Assembly: GCA_030597965.1 (NCBI GenBank)
Contig: JAUVQU010000025.1
Span: 1-17,166 of the forward strand
Direction of reading: 5' to 3'
Source: Cellvibrionaceae bacterium
GTDB lineage: Bacteria > Pseudomonadota > Gammaproteobacteria > Pseudomonadales > Cellvibrionaceae
DNA length: 17,166 bases
The translations under genes and the position numbers were made by a program. This document shows, piece by piece, positions 7,841 through 15,522 of the stretch; positions within the stretch are counted from its first letter, which is position 1; every line of letters starts with the position of its first letter. The notes beneath the pieces were generated by a model, which ran no database searches, was not told where the DNA came from, and worked only from the letters and a program-made list of their open reading frames with translations.

Positions 7841-8488
7841 ATGAAAAGCTTTACACGGTTAACGGGCTTGGCCGCACCAATGGATCGCGCCAACGTCGAT
7901 ACGGATTTGATTATTCCGAAGCAATTCCTTAAATCCATCAAGCGCAGTGGCTTTGGGCCTAACTTGTTTGATGAGTTGCGTTACCTTGATGAAGGTCAGC
8001 CGGATCAGGACAACAGCGGTCGTCCGCTTAACGAAGAGTTTCCGTTGAATTTTTTTCGATATAAAGGTGCGCAGATTCTTTTGACACGTGAAAATTTTGG
8101 CTGTGGTTCAAGCCGTGAACACGCGCCTTGGGCGTTAGATGATTACGGATTTCGTGCTGTTATTGCACCGAGCTTTGCGGATATTTTCTTTAATAACAGT
8201 TTCAAAAACGGTTTATTGCCGATTGTTTTGAGTGATGAAATTGTTGATCAGTTGTTCGCTGAAATGTACGCCAGCGAAGGTTATGAGTTGTCGGTAGATT
8301 TGGAATCTCAAGCGGTGATGACCCCATCGGGTCAGGTATTTAAATTTGAAATAGATGAATTTCGTAAGCAATGCTTACTGAATGGCTTTGATGATATTGG
8401 CCTTACTTTGCAAAATACGGATGCGATAAAAACCTACGAAGCACGTCGTCGCCAAGAAACCCCTTGGTTATTTGATGTCGTCAAATAA
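7841..8488 (+). CDS. leuD: 3-isopropylmalate dehydratase small subunit
   Basis: The partner of LeuC, supplying the swivel domain that completes the active site. The 215-residue product is slightly longer than the E. coli form (201). It starts MKSFTRLTGLAAPMDRANVD followed by TDLIIPKQFL. It has the family signature NFGCGSSREHAPWAL at residues 85-99 and the SFADIFFNNSFKNGLLPI segment. The start at 7841 is fixed by an excellent GGAG (7831-7834), which begins right after the leuC stop. An ATG at 7808 lies inside leuC and is not needed. The close 10-bp spacing indicates translation from the same mRNA as leuC. Confidence 0.98.
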   Translation: MKSFTRLTGLAAPMDRANVDTDLIIPKQFLKSIKRSGFGPNLFDELRYLDEGQPDQDNSGRPLNEEFPLNFFRYKGAQILLTRENFGCGSSREHAPWALDDYGFRAVIAPSFADIFFNNSFKNGLLPIVLSDEIVDQLFAEMYASEGYELSVDLESQAVMTPSGQVFKFEIDEFRKQCLLNGFDDIGLTLQNTDAIKTYEARRRQETPWLFDVVK

Positions 8489-8564
8489 CTCAATGGTTTT
8501 CTGTGGGGTCGAATTTGTTCGATTAGTGAGCTGGCTTTGAAAAAAATTATAGACGGGAATTGAA

Positions 8565-9647
8565 ATGACTAAAAAAATATTACTGTTGCCAGGTGATGGT
8601 ATTGGCGTAGAAATTATGGCCGAAGCTCGTAAAGTACTTGAATTGATGAATGAAAAGCATTCGTTGGATCTAGAGCTTGATGAGGCTCTTGTTGGTGGCT
8701 CAGCAATTGATAGTGCTGGCAAGGCATTGCCAGATATCACACTTGAGAAGTGTCATGCTGCGAATGCTATTTTACTGGGTGCTGTGGGTGGTCCTAAATG
8801 GGATAACTTACCACCAGCAGATCGTCCAGAGAAAGGCGGCCTATTGAAAATTCGTAAGGAAATGGGTTTGTTTGGTAACCTGCGCCCAGCACTGCTGTAT
8901 AAGCAATTGGCCGATGCTTCCAGTCTTAAGCCTGAGCTGGTTGCAGATTTGGACATCCTGATTGTACGTGAGTTAACCGGTGGTATTTACTTCGGCGAGC
9001 CACGTGGTATTCGAGTGTTAGAAAATGGTGAGCGTCAGGGCTATAACACTTACGTTTACGCGGAATCAGAAATTCGTCGTATCGGTAAAGTGGCCTTTGA
9101 AATGGCACAGCGTCGCGATAAGCGTTTGTGTTCAGTCGACAAGGCTAACGTGCTGGAAGCAACAATGTTGTGGCGCGAAGTGATGGAAGGTCTGGCGAAA
9201 GACTACCCGGATGTAGAGTTGTCACATATGTACGTGGATAACGCAGCAATGCAGTTGATCCGTGCGCCTAAGCAGTTTGATGTGATGGTAACAGGCAATA
9301 TGTTTGGTGATATTTTGTCCGATGCCGCTGCTATGTTGACTGGGTCTATTGGCATGTTGCCCTCGGCTTCTATGAACGAGAAAGGTCAGGGTATGTATGA
9401 GCCTTGTCACGGTTCTGCACCTGATATTGCTGGCCAGGGTATTGCTAATCCACTGGCGACTATCTTGTCGGTAGCTATGATGATGCGCTATACGCTGAAT
9501 ATGCCAGAGCCTGCATTGTTGATTGAAGAAGCGGTCAGTACCGTGTTGGATCAAGGCTTACGCACAGGTGATATTTATTCTGAAGGTTGCACTAAAGTTT
9601 CGACTTCCGAGATGGGTGCTGCTGTAGTTGCGGCATTGAGCTTATAA
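8565..9647 (+). CDS. leuB: 3-isopropylmalate dehydrogenase
   Basis: LeuB oxidises and decarboxylates 3-isopropylmalate with NAD+ to give the 2-oxo precursor of leucine. The product has 360 residues, the normal size. Conserved parts are LLPGDGIGVEIMAE at the N-terminus, LLGAVGGPKWD, the substrate-binding ELTGGIYFGEPRG, the metal-binding YVDNAAMQL...VTGNMFGDILSDAAAMLTGS block, and the NAD-binding HGSAPDIAGQGIANPLATILS. A GGGAA ribosome site (8555-8559) precedes the ATG. It lies 76 bp after leuD. In Pseudomonas, as I recall, an extra methyltransferase-like gene occupies this gap; none is present here. The gap contains only a small 5-bp palindrome (8509-8522) and no clear promoter, so leuB is probably in the leuCD operon. 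Confidence 0.98.
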   Translation: MTKKILLLPGDGIGVEIMAEARKVLELMNEKHSLDLELDEALVGGSAIDSAGKALPDITLEKCHAANAILLGAVGGPKWDNLPPADRPEKGGLLKIRKEMGLFGNLRPALLYKQLADASSLKPELVADLDILIVRELTGGIYFGEPRGIRVLENGERQGYNTYVYAESEIRRIGKVAFEMAQRRDKRLCSVDKANVLEATMLWREVMEGLAKDYPDVELSHMYVDNAAMQLIRAPKQFDVMVTGNMFGDILSDAAAMLTGSIGMLPSASMNEKGQGMYEPCHGSAPDIAGQGIANPLATILSVAMMMRYTLNMPEPALLIEEAVSTVLDQGLRTGDIYSEGCTKVSTSEMGAAVVAALSL

Positions 9648-9655
9648 AATTATCG

Positions 9656-9682
9656 GTAGGAGCCAGCAGGGCTGGCTCCTAC
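9656..9682. repeat. Perfect 12-bp hairpin between leuB and asd, REP-like
   Basis: GTAGGAGCCAGC (9656-9667) and its exact reverse complement (9671-9682) flank an AGG loop, starting 9 bases after the leuB stop. There is no T-run after it, so it is not a standard terminator. The GTAGGAGC start is reminiscent of Pseudomonas-type REP elements, which begin GTAGGAGC or GTGGGAGC and form hairpins between genes. It could stabilise the 3' end of the leu mRNA, lower read-through into asd, or be a solitary REP copy. Only one copy is seen in this window. Confidence 0.7.
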
Positions 9683-9744
9683 AATTGCGGGTTTGAGTCT
9701 ATCGGATTCGAATGGCTTCAGGTAAAAGGTTGAGGAGAAATCCA

Positions 9745-10854
9745 ATGAGAGTAGGTTTTGTAGGTTGGCGCGGTATGGTCGGCTCCGTATTGATGGAGCG
9801 CATGCTGGCCGAAAATGATTTTAGTGATATCGAGCCGGTATTTTTCACCACATCCAATGTGGGTGGTCAGGGCCCAGAGATTGGTCGTGACATTCCCAGT
9901 CTGAAAGATGCGACCTGTATTGAAGAATTGAAAGTGATGGATGCCATCGTTTCCTGTCAGGGTGGCGACTACACTAAGCAAGTATTTGGTGATCTGCGTA
10001 GTTCCGGCTGGAGTGGGTACTGGATTGATGCTGCATCAAGCTTACGTATGGCGGACGATGCCATCATTGTGCTTGATCCGGTAAACATGAGCGTCATTAA
10101 AGATGGTTTGACTAACGGCGTGAAAAACTACGTGGGAGGCAATTGTACGGTCAGTTTGATGCTGATGGCTTTGGGTGGCTTGTTTAATAATGATTTGATT
10201 GAGTGGGGCACCTCCATGACCTACCAGGCGGCTTCGGGCGCTGGTGCCAAGAATATGCGTGAGCTGATCAGCCAGATGGGCAGTATCCGCGATAACGTGG
10301 CGGCTGAATTAGCTGACCCCGCATCGGCTATCCTGGAGATAGACCGCAAGGTTGCAGAATCCATGCGTTCTGGTGATTTCCCAACTGATAATTTTGGGGC
10401 GCCATTGGCTGGTAGTCTTCTTCCATTTATTGATACTCAGTTAGATAACGGCCAAAGCCGTGAAGAGTGGAAGGCTGAGGCCGAAACCAACAAAATTTTG
10501 GGTATCTCCGGCAACCCAATTCCGCTGGATGGCACCTGTGTGCGTATTGGTGCGATGCGTTGTCACGCCCAGGCATTGACTCTGAAGTTGAAGAAAGATG
10601 TACCAATGGATGAAATTGAATCCATGCTGGCAGAAGCGAATCAGTGGGCCAAGGTAGTGCCTAATAATCGTGATGCTACATTGCGTGATCTTACTCCAAC
10701 GGCGGTGACGGGTACTTTGGCTGTGCCCGTGGGCCGTTTGCGTAAGCTGAGCATGGGCCCAGAGTATCTGAACGCCTTTACTGTGGGTGATCAGTTGTTG
10801 TGGGGTGCGGCAGAGCCGTTACGCAGGATGCTTCGTATTTTGATTGAAGCTTAA
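9745..10854 (+). CDS. asd: Aspartate-semialdehyde dehydrogenase
   Basis: Asd reduces aspartyl phosphate to aspartate semialdehyde with NADPH, the branch point to lysine, diaminopimelate, threonine and methionine. The 369-residue product is of the Gram-negative (E. coli-like) type. It begins MRVGFVGWRGMVGSVLMERM with the NADP-binding GWRGMVGS loop. The catalytic cysteine is C134 in GGNCTVSLML, and the substrate/proton residues R267 and H274 lie in CVRIGAMRCHAQAL, close to the E. coli numbering. The start at 9745 is supported by GAGGAG (9732-9737) and by the family N-terminus; an ATG at 9712 in the same frame would add 11 unrelated residues. Pseudomonas has a second asd-like (usg) gene before fimV, which is absent here. 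A terminator follows. Confidence 0.98.
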   Translation: MRVGFVGWRGMVGSVLMERMLAENDFSDIEPVFFTTSNVGGQGPEIGRDIPSLKDATCIEELKVMDAIVSCQGGDYTKQVFGDLRSSGWSGYWIDAASSLRMADDAIIVLDPVNMSVIKDGLTNGVKNYVGGNCTVSLMLMALGGLFNNDLIEWGTSMTYQAASGAGAKNMRELISQMGSIRDNVAAELADPASAILEIDRKVAESMRSGDFPTDNFGAPLAGSLLPFIDTQLDNGQSREEWKAEAETNKILGISGNPIPLDGTCVRIGAMRCHAQALTLKLKKDVPMDEIESMLAEANQWAKVVPNNRDATLRDLTPTAVTGTLAVPVGRLRKLSMGPEYLNAFTVGDQLLWGAAEPLRRMLRILIEA

Positions 10855-10886
10855 TTGATAGCTTACAGCGAAGTTAATTAAGAGTG

Positions 10887-10910
10887 AAAGGCCGCTTTAC
10901 GCGGTCTTTT
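10887..10910 (+). terminator. Intrinsic terminator after asd
   Basis: AAAGGCCGC pairs with GCGGTCTTT around a TTTAC loop, with one G-U pair, and the descending arm ends in TTTT. It lies about 30 bp after the asd stop and ends the leu-asd transcription block before fimV. Confidence 0.8.
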
Positions 10911-10941
10911 ACGTTGAATGTGATGGTGCAATAGCAGAAAG

Positions 10942-10987
10942 CTTGTTCAATTAAGTCTTGATTAAGTCTTGATTAGGCCTTGTTCAA
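10942..10987 (+). repeat. 11-bp tandem repeats flanked by a 9-bp direct repeat, upstream of fimV
   Basis: Three adjacent 11-bp units read ATTAAGTCTTG (10950-10960), ATTAAGTCTTG (10961-10971) and ATTAGGCCTTG (10972-10982; two changes). The block is bracketed by CTTGTTCAA at 10942-10950 and again at 10979-10987. The spacing is close to one helical turn, so the units would lie on one face of the DNA. They lie about 250 bp before fimV, just after the asd terminator. Binding of a regulator is possible but not shown. Confidence 0.75.
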
Positions 10988-11070
10988 GTTGAGTGCAGCT
11001 TCGTTTTGTGTGCTGTGTCAAAGTTTTCGTGTGTGATTGGCTTTGAGGGTTGGCTTCAGGGCTGACTGTA

Positions 11071-11099
11071 TTGCAAAAACCCTTTCCATAATGAATACT
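11071..11099 (+). promoter_or_regulatory. Possible fimV promoter
   Basis: TTGCAA (11071-11076) and AATACT (11094-11099), spaced 17 bp, each match the sigma70 consensus at 4 of 6 positions. An overlapping CATAAT (11087-11092) is a better -10 but lacks a well-spaced -35. The asd terminator upstream means that fimV needs a promoter somewhere in 10911-11236. This is the best candidate I can see, and it is weak. Confidence 0.3.
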
Positions 11100-11105
11100 T
11101 ACGAG

Positions 11106-11124
11106 CACTAGTGAATATATATTC
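11106..11124. promoter_or_regulatory. Two overlapping palindromes in the fimV leader
   Basis: CACTAGTG (11106-11113) shares its last base with GAATATATATTC (11113-11124); both are perfect palindromes. They lie just downstream of the possible fimV promoter, where a repressor site would act. Such short AT-rich palindromes also occur by chance, so this is tentative. Confidence 0.3.
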
Positions 11125-11178
11125 GAGGTTGTTGTGGTCGCCACGAAAAGAACAATAAATAAGCCAGAGGCTTGACCA

Positions 11179-11250
11179 ATGGCAAACTTAGCTCGTGACA
11201 ACGGGCTGGGGATTGGGGATCAAAAAGGGACGTTTTATGCGTTTTCGTAA
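11179..11250 (+). CDS. Possible 23-residue leader ORF overlapping the fimV start
   Basis: ATG at 11179 opens a 23-codon frame (MANLARDNGLGIGDQKGTFY then AFS) ending in TAA at 11248-11250, 14 bases inside fimV. It has a good ribosome site, AGAGG at 11166-11170, 8 bp before the ATG. The fimV start itself has only GGGA. Ribosomes finishing this ORF would stop next to the fimV ATG, so translational coupling is possible. The peptide resembles nothing I know, and the ORF may be chance. Confidence 0.3.
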   Translation: MANLARDNGLGIGDQKGTFYAFS

Positions 11251-14200
11251 GTTGGCGTTAGCGGTGAGTGTTGTGGGTGCGTTAGGCAGTCAAATGGCCA
11301 GCGCTTTAGGGTTGGGCGAAATTGAGCTCAAGTCTACGTTGAATCAACCACTAAATGCCGAAATCAAGTTGTTGCATCTCCGTGATTTAGGTGAGCGTGA
11401 AATTTTAGTCGATATCGCTTCCTCGGCTGATTTTCAGCGTGCGGGTGTTGATAGGACCTTTTTTCTGAACGATTTGAAATTCGATATTATTATCGATAAT
11501 CCAACGGGTCCCATAATTAAGGTTACGTCCAGTAAGTTGATTCGTGAACCTTTTCTCAATTTTATTTTAGAAACACAGTGGCCCAATGGTCGTATCTTGC
11601 GTGAATATACGCTGCTAATGGATTTGCCGGTGTTTGAGGAGGGTGCTACTGCGTCGATACAGGCACCCGCTGCTAAGGTAAAGGTAGTTGAAAAGAAAAC
11701 GGTTAAATCTGAGCAAGAACCAATAGCACAGCCTGATAAGAAAACGAGTCAACAGTCATCTTACTCATCATCAGTACAACAGCAGCCTAGTACTCCGCAT
11801 GTATATGGCCCTGTAAGTTCTTCCGACACGCTTTGGGCTATTGCACTTAAAGCCCGGCCCAGTGGCGAATTCTCGGTTCAACAAACTATGTTGGCCATCC
11901 AGCATTTAAATCCAGAAGCCTTTATTGATGGCAACATTAATTTGCTGCGCAAAGGTCAGGTATTACGCTTGCCAACGGGGAAGGATATTTCTTCTGTGGG
12001 AGGGCGTGAGGCTTTGGTTTCTGTGGCGCGTCAAAATGATCAGTGGTCAAACGTTAAGGCGCATCAGCTCTCCGGTCCGCAAATAGAGGGCAGTGGCCAA
12101 GCTGTTACTGATAGTACTGAACAGCAGCAAGTGGGTGGTCGTCTAAAGTTAGCTCCTACCGTTAATGCTGAGAATGTTGGTGCTGGACGTGGAGCAGGAG
12201 AAGTTGGTGGTGATGCGGATGCGTTACAAGGCGAACTGGTCATTGCTCAGGAAGAGCTGGATAAAACTCGCAGAGACAGTGCTGAATATAAAAATCGTAT
12301 CACTGAGCTGGAAGCGCAGATTGAGACTATGGAACGCCTGGTTAATCTTTCGAATGAAGAGCTGCGGACGTTACAACTTGCCAGTAAGAAGAATGACGAA
12401 GCAGCGAATGATCAGGCTGAAGGTGATGTTGGCAGCGATAGAGCCAGTTCTGATGATGAGGCGTCGGTAGCCCAGGCTGATGCCGGTGACTCAGCGCAGA
12501 ATACTGCTGCAGAGGAAGGTGCTGTTGTCGGTGCCCTCGCAGGTGATGATGCAGAGCCAGCCTCTGGCTCTGTAATTTCAGAGAGTGCAAGTGCCGAAAA
12601 TGCACCCACTGACAATACTGATCAGTCAGACCAAGACGTTAGTGATAATGTTTTAGCCAACAATCAAGATTCTGCCAATCTGGATCAGACCAAAGACTCG
12701 GGGTCAGTAGTTGCTGATGTAGTTACGGGTGTAGTTACTGAAAAGTCTGCAGCTAATAAAGTGGTGACCACTTCATCGTCAGCAGCAGATGAAAAATCTT
12801 TAATAGATCAAGCCCTTGATTACCTGTGGTGGTTGGCCGGTGGTTTGTTGGCGTTGTTTGTAGCGGCACTATTCTTTCTTCGTAGAAAGTCAAATGAAGA
12901 AGAGTCTGGCGAGGATTATGACGACGAATTAGATGGTTTCATGGAGGATGAGGCATCTGATTTAGTGGATGAAGAGATTGATGAGGATGAATGTCTAGAC
13001 GACGAGGCGTTTGATGATGAAGATGTCTTTGAGGGTGAGACGTTAGCTGCAGATGTCGACCCGCTAGAGGGTGATGTGGTTGAGCGGGCTGAAATTTATT
13101 TGGCTTATGGTAAGCATGATCAGGCGGAAGCGCTGTTGTTGAAAGCTTTGGAGCGTAATCCAGCCGATATGGCTGTACGTCTGAAATTGCTGGAAGTTTA
13201 TGCTGGCAGTAATGATGTCGACGCGTTTGACCGGCACTATGTGAAAATTTTGGGTCAAGATGATGTTGTTGCTCAGATGGATGCCGCCGAGTTGCGTGAA
13301 AGAATGTCAGAGGCTGCTCCGTTTGATGGCGGCCCGGAGACGGACGATAGCGATGAAGAATTATTCAGTGGTGGAGGTCAGCCGGATCTGGATTTAGACG
13401 TTGAAACTGATCTTGATTTCAGTCTGGATGAAGATCTTGATCTCGCTTCAGATTTTGATGTGGGCACGGACGAAGTTCCGGGCGACCAGGATATTGAGTT
13501 TGATTTTAGTCTGGACGAGCCTGAAACTGATACGAATGAGGCGCTGGAAGAAATTGAGAATAGTCTTGATGAGCCTATAGATGATGCCTTGTCCGGGGAT
13601 TTTGAACTGGGTGATTCCTCTGGTGTTCCAGAGGAATCTTTAGATAAATCTGATGAAGTGAGTATTGATGAGCCCCTGGATTTTGAGGTTGATGGCTTCA
13701 TTGATGTTGAAGACTCTATTGAAGTTGAAGACTCTATTGATGAGCTGGAATTAGAAGACACAAACCCAGTGGACAATACCCCTGAGAATTTATTTGATGA
13801 ATCAGATGATGGGTTCAGCGATTTAGACTTGGCATCCCTGGATGAAGAAATGGAGTCCATGTCGGTTGATTTTGATCTTGAGGATCATGATTTCGAGGCG
13901 CTTACAGCAGAGGATGTTGATTTTAATGGTCTTCCGGAGGGTCTCTCTGAGGGACTATCGACTCCTGATGCGCCTGAAGAGTTACTGGCTTTTGATAATG
14001 ACGATGCATTATCGAAAGGGGCGGCAGTCGGTCTGGGTGTGGTGGCTGGGTCACTCTTTGGTGCGGGTTCGGATGAAGCTGAATCAGTAGAGGGTCGAGG
14101 TGCTTTTGACGATGCTGATTCGGTTGATGAATCCATTGAAGAAGACTTGACCTTTTTAGCGGATACCGATGAAGTTTCTACCAAATTAGATTTGGCTCGT

Positions 14201-14317
14201 GTTTATATCGATATGGGTGATCTGGATGGTGCCAGGGATATCCTTGTCGAGGTTGTTCAAGAGGGCGCCGCAGAGCAGAAAGTTGAGGCCGAGGAATTAC
14301 TGTCGGAGCTTTCTTAG
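11237..14317 (+). CDS. fimV: FimV/HubP-family polar hub protein
   Basis: FimV-type proteins anchor at the cell pole, bind peptidoglycan, and organise type IV pili, chemotaxis and flagellar components. This 1026-residue product has the full layout. A signal peptide (1-23, MASA before LGLGE) is followed by the conserved N-terminal domain starting LGLGEIELKSTLNQPLNAEI. A LysM peptidoglycan-binding domain lies at about 188-251 (SSSDTLWAIALKA...LNPEAF...LRKGQVLRLPT), and a coiled coil at about 329-383. A Ser/Asp-rich spacer follows, then one membrane span at about 528-549 (WWLAGGLLALFVAALFF). A TPR-like stretch (about 610-672) contains AEIYLAYGKHDQAEALLLKAL. After it comes a very acidic region of about 300 residues, and last a C-terminal FimV motif with LARVYIDMGDLDGARDILVEV. 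The ATG at 11237 starts the signal peptide; an in-frame GTG at 11195 would add 14 residues before it. An 18-bp tandem duplication lies in the acidic region. Adjacency to truA is typical of gammaproteobacteria. Confidence 0.95.
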   Translation: MRFRKLALAVSVVGALGSQMASALGLGEIELKSTLNQPLNAEIKLLHLRDLGEREILVDIASSADFQRAGVDRTFFLNDLKFDIIIDNPTGPIIKVTSSKLIREPFLNFILETQWPNGRILREYTLLMDLPVFEEGATASIQAPAAKVKVVEKKTVKSEQEPIAQPDKKTSQQSSYSSSVQQQPSTPHVYGPVSSSDTLWAIALKARPSGEFSVQQTMLAIQHLNPEAFIDGNINLLRKGQVLRLPTGKDISSVGGREALVSVARQNDQWSNVKAHQLSGPQIEGSGQAVTDSTEQQQVGGRLKLAPTVNAENVGAGRGAGEVGGDADALQGELVIAQEELDKTRRDSAEYKNRITELEAQIETMERLVNLSNEELRTLQLASKKNDEAANDQAEGDVGSDRASSDDEASVAQADAGDSAQNTAAEEGAVVGALAGDDAEPASGSVISESASAENAPTDNTDQSDQDVSDNVLANNQDSANLDQTKDSGSVVADVVTGVVTEKSAANKVVTTSSSAADEKSLIDQALDYLWWLAGGLLALFVAALFFLRRKSNEEESGEDYDDELDGFMEDEASDLVDEEIDEDECLDDEAFDDEDVFEGETLAADVDPLEGDVVERAEIYLAYGKHDQAEALLLKALERNPADMAVRLKLLEVYAGSNDVDAFDRHYVKILGQDDVVAQMDAAELRERMSEAAPFDGGPETDDSDEELFSGGGQPDLDLDVETDLDFSLDEDLDLASDFDVGTDEVPGDQDIEFDFSLDEPETDTNEALEEIENSLDEPIDDALSGDFELGDSSGVPEESLDKSDEVSIDEPLDFEVDGFIDVEDSIEVEDSIDELELEDTNPVDNTPENLFDESDDGFSDLDLASLDEEMESMSVDFDLEDHDFEALTAEDVDFNGLPEGLSEGLSTPDAPEELLAFDNDDALSKGAAVGLGVVAGSLFGAGSDEAESVEGRGAFDDADSVDESIEEDLTFLADTDEVSTKLDLARVYIDMGDLDGARDILVEVVQEGAAEQKVEAEELLSELS
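13706..13741 (+). repeat. 18-bp in-frame tandem duplication inside fimV
   Basis: Two neighbouring 18-base units, 13706-13723 and 13724-13741, differ only in the last base and encode VEDSIE followed by VEDSID. They lie in the acidic cytoplasmic region, where length usually varies between strains. The near-identity at DNA level suggests a recent slippage duplication. Confidence 0.85.
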
Positions 14318-14362
14318 TTCTAGAGCGTCCCTATTAATTATAATGTTACCCACAGTTTTTTG

Positions 14363-14400
14363 AAAAAAGGCCTTCAGTTCATTCACTGAAGGCCTTTTTT
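14363..14400. terminator. Strong terminator after fimV
   Basis: A perfect 16-bp stem, AAAAAAGGCCTTCAGT (14363-14378) with its exact complement (14385-14400), surrounds a TCATTC loop and ends in six T, continuing ATTTTT. A-run and T-run flank a G/C core, so it can work in both directions. It separates fimV from truA. Confidence 0.93.
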
Positions 14401-14426
14401 ATTTTTGGTCATTGTTCTACTTAGCT

Positions 14427-14455
14427 TCTACAAGCCTCGTGTGTTTCTATACAAT
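14427..14455 (+). promoter_or_regulatory. Candidate sigma70 promoter of truA-trpF-trpB
   Basis: TCTACA (14427-14432, 4 of 6) and TACAAT (14450-14455, 5 of 6) are spaced by the optimal 17 bp, immediately after the fimV terminator. A start near 14462 would give a leader of about 32 bases before the truA ATG. Confidence 0.55.
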
Positions 14456-14493
14456 AGTGGCCTATATATTACTATTATTCGTGTGTTCCGATT

Positions 14494-15405
14494 ATGAGTG
14501 AAAATTATCCCCCGATATTCACGTCTACAGAACAAAAGCCCTATATTCGCAATGGTGAGGTGATAGATGCCTCGGCCTTCCCGGAGGGTATGCATCGTAT
14601 TGCACTGTCGGTTGAATATAATGGGGCTGCCTTTCATGGTTTTCAGAAGCAGACCAGCGGCGTGATAACGGTTCAGGGTGTTCTCGAAAAAGCGCTGAGT
14701 GAAGTGGCTGACGAGCAGGTGACGTTGGTTTGTGCTGGTCGTACCGATGCAGGTGTTCATGCAACCAATCAGGTCATTCATTTTGATACGCTCTCCGAAA
14801 GGCCTCTAAAGGCCTGGACGCGGGGAGTAAATGCATTCCTCCCAGACACAGTGTCGGTGCGATGGGCACAGGCGGTTCCGTCCCAATTTCATGCGCGTTT
14901 TACGGCAAGATCCCGAGCGTATCGCTACGTTATTAGTAATACGCCGACTCGCCCTGGCTTGGGTGCTGAATGCTTAACCTGGGAGCGTCGCCCGCTTAAT
15001 GTTACTGCCATGCGAGAGGCGGCCAGAGCACTGGTAGGCGAGCATGATTTCACCTCCTTTCGTGCGACCCAGTGTCAGGCTAAAAGTCCCGTGCGCACCA
15101 TTGAGTCTTTAGATATAGCAAGGCGTGGGGAGTTGGTTGTCATTGAAGTAAAAGCCAATGCGTTTTTGCATCATATGGTACGTAATATTAGCGGTGCGTT
15201 ACTTGCGGTTGGAGTAGGGGATAAGCCTGCAGGCTGGATTGCTGAAGTGTTGATCCTGAAGAATCGCTGTGAGGCAGGTGTTACGGCCAAACCCCACGGT
15301 TTGCATTTGGTTAAAGTGGAATACCCCAGTGAATATGAATTTCCAGATCGTTTGCCGGGCCCAGCCTATTTTCAAGAGCCGCTAGGGGCTTTTTCAATCG
15401 ATTAG
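14494..15405 (+). CDS. truA: tRNA pseudouridine(38-40) synthase
   Basis: TruA converts uridines 38-40 in the anticodon arm of many tRNAs to pseudouridine. The 303-residue product carries the catalytic aspartate D85 in CAGRTDAGVHATNQVIHF. Other family parts are VEYNGAAFHGFQKQ, RAYRYVI, GEHDFTSFRATQC, FLHHMVRNISGALL and the C-terminal LHLVKVEY. It is about 30 residues longer than E. coli TruA (270), mainly at the N-terminus. The ATG at 14494 lies at a sensible distance from the promoter but has no clear ribosome site. An internal ATG at 14590 (MHRIALSVEYNG) gives the bare family N-terminus, but its GGAGGG is only about 2 bp away, too close to serve it. The 14494 start is preferred, not certain. 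Confidence 0.95.
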   Translation: MSENYPPIFTSTEQKPYIRNGEVIDASAFPEGMHRIALSVEYNGAAFHGFQKQTSGVITVQGVLEKALSEVADEQVTLVCAGRTDAGVHATNQVIHFDTLSERPLKAWTRGVNAFLPDTVSVRWAQAVPSQFHARFTARSRAYRYVISNTPTRPGLGAECLTWERRPLNVTAMREAARALVGEHDFTSFRATQCQAKSPVRTIESLDIARRGELVVIEVKANAFLHHMVRNISGALLAVGVGDKPAGWIAEVLILKNRCEAGVTAKPHGLHLVKVEYPSEYEFPDRLPGPAYFQEPLGAFSID

Positions 15406-15469
15406 ACGTCGCCTGTTTGAAGTATTAATGCGGATTATCTGTTAGAATTCACCGCAGTTTTTTAAACAA

Positions 15470-15484
15470 TTGAGAAGTTCTCAA
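15470..15484. promoter_or_regulatory. Perfect palindrome overlapping the trpF ribosome site
   Basis: TTGAGAA-G-TTCTCAA is a perfect 7-bp dyad whose final AA starts the AAGGGG Shine-Dalgarno (15483-15488) before trpF. As DNA it could be an operator; as RNA a 6-bp hairpin with a 3-base loop would partly hide the ribosome site. It does not resemble the E. coli TrpR operator. Confidence 0.5.
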
Positions 15485-15522
15485 GGGGTAATTTGTTGGT
15501 AGTTACCCTTACAGATAATGGT

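Noticed and set aside
8509..8522. TCGAA-TTTG-TTCGA palindrome between leuD and leuB
   Set aside because: Arms of only 5 bp, no T-run and no promoter elements at proper spacing; chance is likely.
9222..9554. A 110-codon minus-strand frame inside leuB
   Set aside because: It lies wholly inside a strongly conserved gene, is rich in His and Arg as an antisense artefact, and has no family resemblance.
11195..11236. GTG start for fimV 14 codons upstream
   Set aside because: It would place a polar 14-residue tail before an otherwise normal signal peptide, and no better ribosome site is present.
13378..13860. A 160-codon serine-rich open frame on the minus strand inside fimV
   Set aside because: It mirrors the Asp/Glu-rich coding repeats of fimV (GAT/GAA codons read as serine-type codons on the other strand); there is no ribosome site or recognisable domain.
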